DNA from: Paroedura picta | Taxonomy: Eukaryota > Chordata > Lepidosauria > Squamata > Gekkonidae | NCBI RefSeq assembly: GCF_049243985.1 | Contig: NC_135376.1 | Span: forward strand, 43,505,001 to 43,569,000 | Length of the DNA stretch: 64,000 bases | Reading direction: 5' to 3' | Part shown: piece by piece, positions 36,901-45,900 of the stretch | Layout of the letters: every line of letters starts with the position of its first letter | Position numbering within the stretch: position 1 is the first letter of the stretch | Made by a program: the position numbers and the translations under genes | The notes under the pieces: model-generated | Databases searched by the model: none | Told to the model about the DNA's origin: nothing | What the model saw: the letters and a program-made list of their open reading frames with translations, nothing else

Positions 36901-38265
36901 ACGACTCTCACTGTTAGGAAGTTTCTCCTAACATTCACATGAAATGTCCCCTCTGGTAACGTGAGCCCTTTAGAAGATCCAACCCCCAGGAGCAGCAGAG
37001 AACAAATCTTTGTCTTCTTCCATGAGGCAGTCCTTTGGGTATTGGAAGAGTGCAGTAATGTCCGCCCTCACTCTTCTCAAGGCTAGACATATTCAGGTTC
37101 TTCAAGTTTTCCTCATAGGACTGGTTATCCAGACCCCTGGGCATCTTTGTTGCATTCCCCTGTCCCTGTTACAGTTCAGCTACATCTTTTTAAGTGACAG
37201 GGAGAAGTGGGCACAGGAACACAGAAGAAGCTGGACTACTGCAGAGTAGCGATGAAATATCTAAGATGCCAAGCTCTGCTCTCCTCCCCGCCAACAGAAG
37301 CAAGCAGGGCTTCTTTTCTGATCCTAGCTTTAGAGAAGACTACTTTTCAGTTTGTTTGGTTGTTTTACATTTTATACTTCATCCTCTCCTACAGGGTCTC
37401 GGAGCAGTTTATCATTCCACAATAATGCCAGTTACTACTGGCATGAAGGTATCTGTCACAAGACATAGTCCTAAAGTGACTGCTGCAGACTTTAGGGCCA
37501 GATTTTGATAAGGCACCATAAACGAAGTTTGTATTCCATACCCAAACCATTCTGACCTTCCCACTGAACTGAGTTTTGATACAGCTTATTCTAGGAGCTC
37601 ATGGCCTGAAAGTGGCCCCCACCCACCCAGTGCACCTGGGTCAGCAGAGGCACAGAAGTCCACACCTCCAACACATCTGGTGAGACAGGATGGACCGGCT
37701 CTTACATAAAGTAAGGAGCTGAGTTTCCGGGATACCCTACACTTTTGCTAAATACCAAGAAAGGGCCTGGAAAACGGGATCACTAGGAGGGATGGCGGGG
37801 GACTCATATTAGTTAGAGGAAATGAAATTCCTCTCCCACTCCTCTCATAGGAAATGTAGACCACAACTTAAAACGGGACAGGGACAGCGTACACAGCCCT
37901 CGCCTACACCCTGATTTGGGCCACAGTACCCCTCCGGAGGGTTCTCAGAAATCTTATGCACGTTCAGCCTAAGCAGCACAATCTAGTGGCAGCCGCTCTT
38001 CCCAAGCCAGGCACTACTCTCGATGCCCGGCCGTCCGCGGAGGCTGGGTGGGCCCAGGGGCAGGGGAGGTGTCGCTCTCCAGTGTCGCTCTCCCTGGGGG
38101 ATCGCAGGGGCCAGCTCGCGCTCCCCCCCCCCCCCCAAAAAAAGGCCCAGCTCCCCTGCCCGGTATGGGGGGGGGGCTATTCCGGCGTCGCTCACCTGCT
38201 CGCTTGCGCGGGTGTCCCGGGGTGGTCGGCCGCTCCCTGCGTTGTCTCCCCACGCAGCTGCCCAT
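15834..38265 (-). CDS. UBTD1: UBTD1, ubiquitin domain-containing protein 1, complete, three coding exons
   Basis: Small ubiquitin-like-domain protein that binds UBE2D-type E2 enzymes and affects p53/MDM2 and YAP turnover (known for the human protein). Minus-strand exons: 38265-38196, 17039-16812 and 16219-15834 (70, 228 and 386 bases; 684 bases, 227 residues, the same length as human; phases 1, 1, 0). Exon 1 encodes [20 protein letters not shown]; Gly2 and Cys4 suit N-myristoylation and palmitoylation. Exon 2 holds the DC-UbP N-terminal domain: [20 protein letters not shown] and [20 protein letters not shown]. Exon 3 gives [19 protein letters not shown], an acidic linker ([13 protein letters not shown]), then the ubiquitin-like fold [16 protein letters not shown] to [15 protein letters not shown]. 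Intron 2 is 592 bases; intron 1 is 21 kb and packed with repeats. The paralogue UBTD2 would differ in the linker and neighbours. Confidence 0.97.
17086..17110. repeat. (CA)n microsatellite
   Basis: Poly-C run followed by CA repeats, just upstream of UBTD1 exon 2 in the sense of transcription (47 bases from its acceptor). Confidence 0.8.
17112..18235. other. UBTD1 intron 1, nothing recognised
   Basis: Mostly AT-rich and pyrimidine-rich sequence without a repeat I can name; several short frames without family resemblance. Confidence 0.4.
18240..18365 (+). mobile_element. CR1 LINE 3' terminus
   Basis: Contains TTGGATTAGATGACCCAAGA and CCCTTCCAATTCTGTTATTC and ends TTCTATGATTCTATGA, the octamer tail typical of CR1 elements. 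Confidence 0.85.
19041..19322 (+). repeat. tRNA-derived SINE, full-length-looking copy
   Basis: Head AGAGCCAGTTTGGTGTAGTG includes an A-box; GGGTTTGAATC is the B-box. The body has TGTCTGTTGTGGGGAGAGGA and CTCCTTCGGGTAGAGAAAAG, ending CATATAAGAACCAACTCTTC plus a T-rich tail. Same family at 29185-29433, 41605-41873, 53800-54125 and 61815-62068. Confidence 0.85.
19375..19655. other. GC-rich block 1 in UBTD1 intron 1
   Basis: Sharp GC- and CpG-rich island of about 240 bases in AT-rich surroundings, followed by a near-palindrome (CCATTTTATTT / AAATAAAATGG around two Ts, 19621-19644). No protein or RNA family recognised; overlapping frames on both strands look like GC-driven artefacts. Could be a CpG island or an unclassified mobile element. 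Confidence 0.4.
20180..21440. other. GC-rich block 2 with tandem duplication and hairpins
   Basis: About 1.25 kb of strongly G-rich then balanced GC-rich sequence with high CpG, in the middle of UBTD1 intron 1. Inside: two 215-bp tandem units (20484-20698, 20699-20912), a perfect hairpin at 21086-21136 (24-bp arms), another at 21291-21337 (22-bp arms) and a small one (GTGGCGC tcc GCGCCAC) near 21407-21423. Abrupt borders with AT-rich DNA suggest insertion. No coding family recognised. Alternatives are an intronic CpG-island promoter, a satellite fragment, or a non-autonomous transposon. Confidence 0.45.
20484..20912 (+). repeat. Two tandem 215-bp GC-rich units
   Basis: Both units begin CAGCGCCGAGCGTTCCGGGG and run through AAAAGGTCGTGTTGGGG to a GTGTTAGCG end. 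By eye only about five differences separate them, four of them transitions and one a change in a G-run, so they are well over 95% identical. Confidence 0.9.
21468..21700 (+). repeat. tRNA-derived SINE (MIR-like layout)
   Basis: Head 'tggtgcagtcattagagtgttgg', B-box-like CCTGGGTTCA, body GTGAGGCTAAAATGGAAGAG and tail GTCTCCATTGGGGACAAAA. Related copies: 36685-36890, 52270-52495 and 59762-59992 (plus); 23330-23525 and 53480-53700 (minus). Confidence 0.7.
21705..23325. other. UBTD1 intron 1, nothing recognised
   Basis: No repeat or exon that I can support. A poly-C run sits near 23209-23217. Confidence 0.4.
23330..23525 (-). repeat. tRNA-derived SINE, antisense
   Basis: Reads reversed: TTATACCCCACTTTTCACCC, CACAACAACCCTGTGGGATA and finally CACTTTAACCACTACAC, which is the reverse of the tRNA-like head. 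Confidence 0.75.
24938..25025 (-). mobile_element. CR1 LINE 3' end scrap, antisense
   Basis: 'tcatagagttggaaga' and 'gccatctaatccagccctctgctcaata' are the reverse of the CR1 3' terminus. Confidence 0.8.
25955..26035 (-). repeat. SINE head fragment, antisense
   Basis: 'ggccttctgcattcaagca' and 'ctctacagctgagctaaag' are the reverse of a tRNA-like head of the 4519/8043 family. Confidence 0.5.
26310..26535. repeat. Dispersed repeat ('tgccaatctccaggtgg' family)
   Basis: Words 'attgccaatctctacat', 'cagaaaatggctgctttggg', 'accacacctctccaaattcc' and 'tctccaggaatttcccaacct' occur in order. A second copy is at 32495-32665 and a scrap at 42000-42090. I know this only as a common reptile interspersed repeat; class uncertain. 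Confidence 0.6.
26600..26815 (+). mobile_element. L2-type LINE 3' end with AAC tail
   Basis: AT-rich 3' UTR, then CTGTAACCCACTACGAGCCT, GGGAGTGGCGGGTAATAGA and an (AAC)n tail. Confidence 0.7.
27640..27840 (+). mobile_element. LINE 3' end fragment
   Basis: 'ttttattgggcattaattgaggagttttaa' leads to CAAGCTGCCTTGGGCTGACT and GGATGGGGTATAAATTTAAA, an L2-like terminus. Confidence 0.65.
27871..27952. repeat. (TG)n microsatellite
   Basis: About 42 bases of pure TG repeat followed by an impure stretch of TCTG and TTTG units. UBTD1 intron 1. Confidence 0.95.
29185..29433 (+). repeat. tRNA-derived SINE, 5'-truncated
   Basis: Begins near GACTTTTAATCTGGTGAACT, has the B-box and the same body and ending as the copy at 19041-19322; the A-box part is lost. 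Confidence 0.8.
29440..32490. other. UBTD1 intron 1, nothing recognised
   Basis: Three kilobases without a repeat, RNA gene or exon I can support. Frames of up to about 127 codons (e.g. 30492-30875 plus) have no recognisable motif and overlap frames on the other strand. Confidence 0.4.
32495..32665. repeat. Dispersed repeat, second copy of the 26310 family
   Basis: 'cagaattacaactgatctcc', 'aggaaatggcagctttgga' and 'ccaaatctttaggaatttccc' in the same order as in 26310-26535, with a poly-C run inside. Confidence 0.6.
32670..36200. other. UBTD1 intron 1, nothing recognised
   Basis: No element named. An imperfect inverted repeat (CCTATGAAATC / GATTTCATAGG) lies at about 33968-34030. Confidence 0.4.
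36248..36568. mobile_element. hAT-type non-autonomous transposon inside a CR1
   Basis: Ends CAGTCTTTCTCAAC and GTTGAGGAAGCCTG form near-perfect terminal inverted repeats. A perfect 8-bp target duplication ATCTAGTC flanks it (36240-36247, 36569-36576), duplicating a CR1 word, so it entered an existing CR1 copy. Confidence 0.85.
36685..36890 (+). repeat. tRNA-derived SINE inside a CR1
   Basis: Head 'ttatggtgtaggggctaga', B-box-like ACAGGTTCAAATGCC, body CTCACAGGGTTGTTGTGGTG and tail AATAGAAAAAATACATGAAA. CR1 sequence resumes after it. Confidence 0.7.
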
Positions 38266-38960
38266 GGCGGCACCCCCAGGCTGCGATTCCGAGGGATCCC
38301 TGTGCCTGAGCCCCGCTCAGGGCTCTCCCGCTCTGCATGGGGCCGAATCCCCGATCCGCCGTCAGGACGAGCTCGCAAACTTTCTGCAAGGCGGCTCCCA
38401 CCTCTTCTTCCTCCTCCTCCGCCGCCGCCGCCTCCTCCCAGGCAGGTCTGGAGCCTGGCGGAACGGGAGACGCGAATGAATCAGGTTGGATCCAGCCGAG
38501 ACAGGCCCGGCGACTCCGCCGCTCGCTGCAGCTGATACGGCCGCGGCCCCGCCGAGAGCTGGGATTTGAGGCGGGGAGGGTCCCGGCCCTGGGAGACACT
38601 TCGGGCTCCTCCTTCGCCAGGTGAGCATGTGACTCGGCGCCAGGAGCCCGGCCTCCGCTCCGCCTCCTCTCCGCCGAGCCCTGGAAGAGGATCCGCCGGG
38701 GCCCTAGCCGGGAAGAGCGGCCTGGCCTGAGGGGACACGCCGCCCCGGGCCCGGCGGTTGGAGATTAAACGGACTTGAGCACGAAGTTGCCGACCTCCGC
38801 CGGATCCGCCCTTCCCTTCGCGGCGGAACTCTCCACACGCTCGATCTCCGGCTGGATTCGGGGGAACCAGATTAGCGAGGGCCCAACTGTCGCGGTTAAG
38901 GATGCAGGGGAAGCCGATGGGCCTGACGCCACACAATGTAGAAGGCGAGGCTGTGCTGGG
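37990..38960 (-). promoter_or_regulatory. CpG-rich first exon and presumed promoter of UBTD1
   Basis: Dense CpG and GC-rich sequence around the UBTD1 start codon (38265), with GC boxes and long homopolymers (C-run at 38125-38136, G-run near 38167-38176). The part to the right of 38265 would hold 5' UTR and promoter. Long frames on both strands here are GC artefacts. Confidence 0.6.
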
Positions 38961-38969
38961 GGTAACATT

Positions 38970-40134
38970 TGGATTTTGTGGCAGTTGACTGTGTTGGCAG
39001 TGGAAGGCCTCTGGCGCTTCTAAAACATCTGAACGGTGCCATCTTTCTTTTGATTCTTCATTCCTTCCTACCCATCAACAAAACTCATCCTATTTGCAAA
39101 GCTTTTGTTTCGGGGGGGGGGGGGGTTGTCTTCCTACAGGTCTGTGTTCAGAATACCGAATGTGAAATATAACCTCCCTAATCAAAATCTGCTATAGTTT
39201 TCTTCAAGTTGTTCCCCCCGCCGGAGACATGCATCCCTCTTGCTCTTATCTTCCTTTCCTCCACTGTCTGTTCTTATTCTTGCTTCTTCTTTCATTCTCT
39301 GCCCTTTATATTCTATATAGTAAATGTGCATTAAATGCCACTAAGTCACAAAACAAGAATTAACAATAATACACTTCTTGAATGAGACAACTATGTAGCT
39401 TGTACAGAAAAAGGTCCATGTGTCCTGGGTGTAAGGAGTAGTACAGAGCACTCCTGGAGTTGCCATCTAAGTCTTTAAGTGGTAAAAGCTGCACTTCAGT
39501 TCTTGCAGGTGGGCTAGACTGTAACGTAAGATGCAAGGCAGTGTAGAAAATATAGTAAGCTCAGGGTAAAGGCTGGCCCAGGCACTGGGCAAAATACAAA
39601 ATTATAAACATCCCAAATGGGAGCATATATACAAGCTTGTGGCATGACTTTTTGAAAGGCAGTTTGGACTTACTTTAAACTTTAAGTATATTGGCAGCCT
39701 GATTCTGTACAAAGTTAGGTGTGTTGACCTCTGCATAAACTTGGGCTGTAAGGAACAGAAAACAACAGATCTCTCTATTCATCTTCTTGTGCTCGTTGTA
39801 CCAACCTCTATCTACAAGATCGTTTCATGCGTATTTTGATTCTGAGCAAAAAAGGTTAATACATGGCACAAGCACTTCTTGTTCAGATTACAACTGAGCC
39901 CACATTGGCTTCCCTTTGCTGCTTTTAATTTCTGCTTTGGTTCTAGTCTTTCCTTAGTATTAGCCCTGTACCAAAAGAAAATTTGGGTTTGCACTCCCAC
40001 CACATTTATTCCTTTCTCCTTCTTTTGCTCAGGGAGAAATATGTCTCTTATCCTATTGAAGAATGCACTTTTCATCCATTTTTGGTGAAAAGGTATTAGA
40101 ACTGCTCTTTGCTTCTCACTGAAGAAGCTACATA
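38970..40134. other. UBTD1-MMS19 intergenic, nothing recognised
   Basis: AT-richer DNA with a G-run at 39112-39124. No exon or named repeat. Confidence 0.4.
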
Positions 40135-40322
40135 CGTGCATAAGTGCTGTCAAGTTGCAACTAACTTAGGGCAACCCTTGGAAGAAGCTTTCTACGCAAG
40201 TGAGAAGCAGAGGTTGTTTACCATTGCCTTCCAATGCTGAGTCTTCCTTGGAGGTCTACCAGCCCTGCTTAACTTTTGAGAGCTGATAAGATCAGGCTAT
40301 ACCATGCCACCTTCCCTCCCTG
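40135..40322 (-). repeat. 5S-rRNA-derived SINE, antisense
   Basis: The part at about 40247-40311 matches the reverse of 5S rRNA in order: 'ggtctacc', 'ccctgcttaacttttgaga', 'tgataagatcaggc' against the 5S antisense 'ggtctccc', 'ccctgcttagcttccgaga', 'agacgagatcgggc'. The left part (GTGCTGTCAAGTTGCAACTA, GAGGTTGTTTACCATTGCC) is the usual SINE body. So the 5S-like head is on the minus strand. Confidence 0.75.
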
Positions 40323-40834
40323 AAGACTTTTAACAGGCTAGCAATTTTTAACTAGCAAAGGCAGATAGCAGACTATGAAAGACAAATAAGTGGAGCGGGC
40401 AGAATGACCTTGCTGAGATTTATCTGTCATTAAAGCTCATCAGATCAGACACATTCCAAAGATTTAAGATTTTTTTCCTTTTTATTGTTTGTGGCCCTAG
40501 TGCAGAACATCCTATTCATGTCTAAGTCCATTTTAAGCTATTTGCATTTTTATTGCATCAGGATTTGCAGTAATGAGTTTGAAATCTGATTTTCTTACAC
40601 TGAACAGCTGCTATTCCAGGTCCTCCCCAGCCTATAATATTCATAAAGTAATTGCCTTTTGGACAATACAAGTATAGACATGCAAGAATTTTTCGGGGAC
40701 ATCTAATTTTTTCCGGTATCCCCTTCCCAATTTTTCTCTTTTGCTCCCCTGGTAGTCTCTATAGCCTTTCCCTTTTCCTGCTTCATTCTCTTCACCTGTC
40801 AACCAATGTCTCTACATTCAGAGGCGATACACTG

Positions 40835-40985
40835 CTGAACACCAGTGCTGGGAGGCAAACCAGGAGAAGGCTTTGGCCTCTATTCCCTGTGGTTGGCCCT
40901 TCAGAGAAACTAATTGCCCACTGTGTGAACACGATGTGGACTAGCTGACTACTGGTCTGATCCAGAAGTGCTCTTTTTGTGCCTC
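40835..40985 (+). mobile_element. LINE 3'-end fragment (CR1-like)
   Basis: 'tgctgaacaccagtgctggga', 'ggcctctattccctgt', 'tgcccactgtgtgaac' and 'actggtctgatccagaagtgctcttttt' follow the order of a common squamate LINE tail. Family assignment is tentative. Confidence 0.55.
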
Positions 40986-41010
40986 TCCATCTTCAGTCTT
41001 CCTGGCAGCC

Positions 41011-41032
41011 TCACACACACACACACGCACAC
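41011..41032. repeat. (CA)n microsatellite
   Basis: Short CA repeat with one CG interruption. Confidence 0.85.
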
Positions 41033-41604
41033 CAAGAAAAGTTTGACTAAGTTGCATGGTGGCAACTGCCCATGGGCTTGACCAAGTTGCATGGGAATTG
41101 AGTTTCCAGTGGCTGTTGCCTGGCTGTTGCCTGGCTCATCCCCAACAAAGCCTCTTCCACCAAAGGACATGACAGGGAAAATGGGGGGCGGGGGTTGCCT
41201 CCTAGTTTATCCTTGCTCTCCCAGGGTTTTGGTTTTCAGAAGGCCTTGTGATTAGTCCGTAAACTCTAAAATGGCCACATAGATCTCCAAATGGGTATTC
41301 CTTTCTTAAAGCTTCAGGTATTTCAGTTATTTTAGGGAGTTTTAATTCCCCAATATATTCTCTTAGATTTCAGATTTTTCTGCAGATGGCTTCCTTTAGG
41401 TTTGTGGAGAACTCTCAGCTGTCTGTCCTTGGATTTATTTTGTGGAATTTTTTCATCCATACACTCTGTCTTGGTTCAGAATTAGATATATGATAAAGAT
41501 TAGGTGTTTTTTTGAAAACAGAGCTGGGGAATACATTACATGTGAAAAAAATAACCACAATCCAGTGTTTCAGGCTATTTGAACTGGAGTTTTCTTCTAA
41601 ACTG

Positions 41605-41873
41605 AGAGCCAGTTTGGTGTAGTGGTTAGGAGTGTAGACTTTTAATCTGGCATGCTGGGTTCGATTCTGCACTCCCCCACATGCAGCCAGCTGGATGACC
41701 TTGGGCTTGCCACGGCACTGAAAAACTTCTGACTGAGCAGTGATATCAGGGCTCTCTCAGCCTCACCTACCTCACAGGATGTCTGTTGTGGGGAGAGGAA
41801 AGGGAAGGTGTCTGTAAGCCGTTTTGAGACTCCTTCGGGTAGAGAAAAGTGGCATATAAGAACCAACTCTTAT
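41605..41873 (+). repeat. tRNA-derived SINE
   Basis: Head AGAGCCAGTTTGGTGTAGTG, B-box GGGTTCGATTC, same body and AGAACCAACTCTT end as 19041-19322. The B-box here is the best preserved of the group. Confidence 0.85.
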
Positions 41874-41999
41874 TCTAAATTTACACTACTTTCCAAGCTC
41901 CCACCACTTCATAAAAATCTGTGGACTGGCCCGTTATTTTGGCAGTGACATTAGACGGTAACAGGGCAGCTCACTTCCTCTCACTTCCACTCTACAAAG

Positions 42000-42090
42000 T
42001 ATCTCTTCTCACCAGGGGAACTGATCGCTATAATTCTGGGGGATCCCCAAGTCCAATCTGCAAGCTGGCATCCCTACATCCAGGGAAGAA
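42000..42090. repeat. Scrap of the 26310-type dispersed repeat
   Basis: 'ccaggggaactgatcgctataattctgggggatcccca' (short words) and 'agctggcatccctac' recall one end of the 26310 family in the other direction. Confidence 0.4.
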
Positions 42091-42549
42091 GGCAGAAGGG
42101 GGTTCCTCCGGACTCTGTGGCTTACATGATTAGTGTCACAAGTAGTTTTTAGGACTTACAATGCTAAATTTCTGCTGCTGGAAGGAAAAGGCTGAGAGAT
42201 CCTCTTCTTACCTGCAACACACACTTCCAAGTGTCTTGCAGTCTTCACAGGTCAGTTTGAGAACCCCAACCCTATTTTATGCTTGTGTTTGCACAGCACC
42301 TGCAGCAAGAATTCCACAGAGAAATGAGGATTTGTTTCTTGGTTCTAGGTTTTCCTTGAAGCTCATTTTGTCTGGCATTTTTAGTTTTGCCCTTTATAAT
42401 GTGAATGAGTAAATGAAAAACAATTCAACTGCATAGCACCAAGTTATTTTTAATTTACTTAAACATGGAGGGGGGTACCATAATTTATATGTATGGGGAA
42501 TTACATTTCAAATATGAAAGGTGTTTGTACCATAAACTTAGACCCATAA

Positions 42550-42625
42550 TTAAGCTCTCTTGATCTTAAGGGTGCCACTGGACTCAAAACGTTCCATTGC
42601 TTCAGACCCACCTGAAGCCATACAT
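42550..42625 (+). repeat. 3' scrap of the hammerhead-like repeat family
   Basis: 'cttgatcttaagggtgccactggactc' and 'cattgcttcagaccc' match the tail of the 2376-2500 repeat; the ribozyme-like core is missing. Confidence 0.4.
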
Positions 42626-42839
42626 TCCCTTGACACTTTGTTGTGAACATTCTTCATGCACTTACATTGGGACAAAAACAGGCTATGGCGGGGTCTTATT
42701 TTGCCACTTTTCCAATAAATTGGGCCTAATAAAAATGAGCATTTAAAATATGGCGGTAAAACCTCGATCCTCTTCTAATCGGATTTAAACGCCTGCCCTG
42801 GTTTTCGATAACCCTACTCCCACCCTGCCCCCTGCAAGC

Positions 42840-42960
42840 CACGCCTCTGTTTAGGAACTCTATGCTCTGCTGCTACTGAACGCCGCTACCTTGATCCCTC
42901 CACACGTGACGGGGACGGTGCGCACGCGCAGTTTGCCCTCCCCCTTGCCGTTTTCAGATT
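42840..42960 (+). promoter_or_regulatory. MMS19 proximal promoter / 5' UTR
   Basis: CpG-rich sequence directly before the start codon. It has a CACGTGAC E-box/CRE-like site (42903-42910) and TGCGCACGCGCA (42919-42930), close to the NRF1 consensus. The start codon itself lies in ATGATGGCGGC, which fits the YY1 motif often found over starts of TATA-less housekeeping genes. Binding is inferred from motif likeness only. Confidence 0.5.
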
Positions 42961-45900
42961 ATGATGGCGGCTGGAGGGGCTGATGTTGATGTAGGCGCGC
43001 CTGGTTCCCAGCTGCAGCCTTGGGAATGGGAAAGCTGTGCCCGAGAAGCGGCTGAAGGTATGGGCATGCGGAGGAAAGGGGGACCGGGGCAGCCGAAAGT
43101 CAAAATGGGCCGGAGACTAGACAGCATGCTACTGCGGTCCCTGTGGGAAAGGAGGTGGGGCGTGAGGGAAGGAGGTGGCGGCGCAAGGGCTCGTCGCAAG
43201 ACTGATGGGGTGCGGGAGGGGGAACAAGCGGAAGGAAGGCGGAGTTCAGAAAGCCTTTGGGAAGAGGGGTGGAGGAGGATTGTACGGGGCGGAAGGCTGG
43301 CTCCGATTTGAAATGCGATGCCAAGTGTTTCCCGGGAATACTGACATGTGAAGTAAGGAAAGCATCGGAGCACGTACAGCGGGCACTATCAGGACACAGC
43401 TGGGCCTGATTAATTAGCCATGGCTAATAACTTGTGGTTTAGCACCGCTTCCTATGGGGTGAGGTGCCAAAGTGTGATTTATAGCATGTGCAATTAGGGG
43501 CAAGTTGGAGTTTTTCTCCCTCTTGATGGTTTCAGAGACGATGAGCAAAAATGGCATATCCAGGGGGGTATGAAGGTGCTGCTGTGCACTTGCTGCTACC
43601 TAGAGATGAAAGCTGACTGTGTGTCGCTCCAGTATTTGTTTCAGAAGGCTGTGATAAGCAGAGAACTGACATGCACAGAAATAGCCCACTTTACTTTGAA
43701 TGAATTAACTCATAGTTTCTGTTCTCTGCTCCAGTTCACAAATATGATTTTGTGTCACTTGCTTTCGACACTTAAAAAAAGTGAAATCCACTCCTTAAAC
43801 TTCATATGAACATAAAAGGTATTAAAAAATAATTAACCCATATTTATGTTCATTAGTAGTTTCCTTCATCTTGTAAGCATGTATTTCTTTTGCTCTTTGA
43901 AATATTGCCTCATTTACTTCTCTAAGAGAGTTACAGGCTTACTTTCAGCTCAGATTATTATTTCTGGTATGGTGGCCACTGATTAATTCATCATGGATTG
44001 ACTGCAACTTTATGGGTAGCTGTCCTATTGCATCTAGCCAAGCAGTAAACTCTTGTCATGCTCCTGCTACCTGTGATTTTGGTTTGCTAAGACTGGTATT
44101 GCCAATATATAGTTATAGCATCCAGTCACAAGGTAAGGTGGGTTTTCTCATTTTCCAAACAACAATTGCATGAATGCAGTGAAGCTCACCTCACCATCTG
44201 GCTATATATTACAGCCTCTCCTTGCAACAGTAAGCACTTCATCATGTCCATAACAGTCATTTGAACCCACTCTTGGTTTGAAAGAATGTTGGCAGCATCT
44301 GCCTGTTTGTTTAAACTGTGAAAAGCTGCCTGAGTGAGCAGCTTTATATGAAATTGGAAACTGGGGGAAAATGCATTGTGGATTGTGTGGGCTGGTTTCA
44401 TAAATACCTAGTGCTCTTGGACTTGACTTAGTGGAAAAGCCCAGCTAGAAAATATCAACACTTGCAAGTAGCTTGCATCATTTTAAATTTATTTAGTGAC
44501 TGATTTAGTGACCCAATTCTAAGATCATCAGTGTACTAGTATGACACCACTAGTCTGAATTCTGTGTCTCCACAGCTAAGCTATGTGACAAAAACTCCCC
44601 TAACAGGGTGCAACAGAATCCATAGCAACCACATCAGCAGTCGCACCACTCTGTGACAGGAGGCCTGAGACAGCCAGCTGTCTGTTATGCTGTTTGCAGT
44701 GATGCAGGAGCTAGACCCAAACAAGAGAACTGCCACCCCACAGCAGGGCAGCTGGAAATATACTGGGCATTGCAGCTGTTGGTTGTGTGCTAGTCCTGGC
44801 AGGTGGTTGGCAATGTATTGCCTTCCCCAGTGAATGGCTTTCTGGAAAGAATCCAGAATATTCAAGGACATTAATGGGTAACATTCCACACAACACCATG
44901 CTATCCGCAAGATGCCATACCAGTGTAACACCCTTGCAAGTTGGAGATACAGGAAGTACAGCTACTAGACACAGAGGAAAACTGTTGTGCAGGATGAATA
45001 GCGGCCACTTTGCATCCTTTTCTGCACCAATATGCAAGCATAATTTTTCTGCCATCTCCCTAAGGCTGTTCTGTTACCCAGTGTTTCTGTGCAGTGGACA
45101 ACCTGTTTTGTCACGAGTGAGCAGTACTGATCACAGTTACGTTCCTCTGAACTATTTAGTATGTTTTACCCCTACACAGAGGAGACAAAGGAGATATTGT
45201 AGTAAGGAGTGCTCTGGTTATACCTTTTCTCCCTTTTCTTTAAATTAAAGCTCTCCATAGAATGTAGTGGGCCAACCTACGAACAGAAAAAGGGTTCTTT
45301 GAAAACCAGGAATGTCATGTTTCCAAGAGAAGGCACATCTTAAGGATCTTATACATTTGAGAGTAAAATGAGTTTTAATTGGATGGTTACTGTTGCTCCT
45401 CTAGTTCTTTAACAGCTGTTTGTGCCAGGCTGATGGGTAGCTGAAGGGATGCTGTACTGTGCCTCTGCAATCTGCCCACTGCTTTGTATGTTTATATTGG
45501 AAGTTGCACTTTCAGGTGACAAGCTATTTCCTGCTTTCTTGTAGTTTCATTTCTTCTCCCTGCATAGTTTCACCACTTCAAGTGAGGTAGATCTTATTGA
45601 CTGTTCAGCAGATAAGAAGTTTTTATGGCATGCTTCAGTTACAATGGGCATATTGGTGCCCTTTAATTTTTTTCTTGGTTTGCAGTATCTGTACTTGAAG
45701 TTTGATCAACTTCAAATATGGGTTTAAAAATCTTGTGAAAAAAATTGGAGAAATAATCCAAATTACAGTAAAATGGATGCAAATGGTTGGAGTACGCTAT
45801 GTTTACCTCTGTAAATGGAAAGTAGATTCTTATGAATATGCTGTCATGGGGTGGGGAGGGCCTTTGCTTACCCTAGGATTCCTGGATATCCCAGTCTTGC

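Larger units (their letters stand above)
36205..37200 (-). mobile_element. CR1 LINE 3' UTR, antisense, split by two later insertions
   Basis: Starts 'gaagaggcctttcaaaaccatctagtcc', resumes at 36569 with TCTAGTCCAACATCCTGCTC, then again after 36890 with 'ttaggaagtttctcctaaca' and 'cttctcaaggctagacatattcaggttcttcaag' (short words only). The order follows the reversed CR1 3' UTR. Interrupted by a hAT element (36248-36568) and a SINE (36685-36890). Confidence 0.8.

Noticed and set aside
38023-38535. Plus-strand frame of 170 codons opposite UBTD1 exon 1
   Set aside because: Shadow of a CpG-rich first exon: low-complexity proline and serine runs, no family likeness.
42961-43311. 116-codon reading of MMS19 exon 1 read through its donor
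   Set aside because: The part after 43057 is intron: a donor (GTATGG) in the right phase joins to exon 2, whose product continues as VKAGTRTVL.
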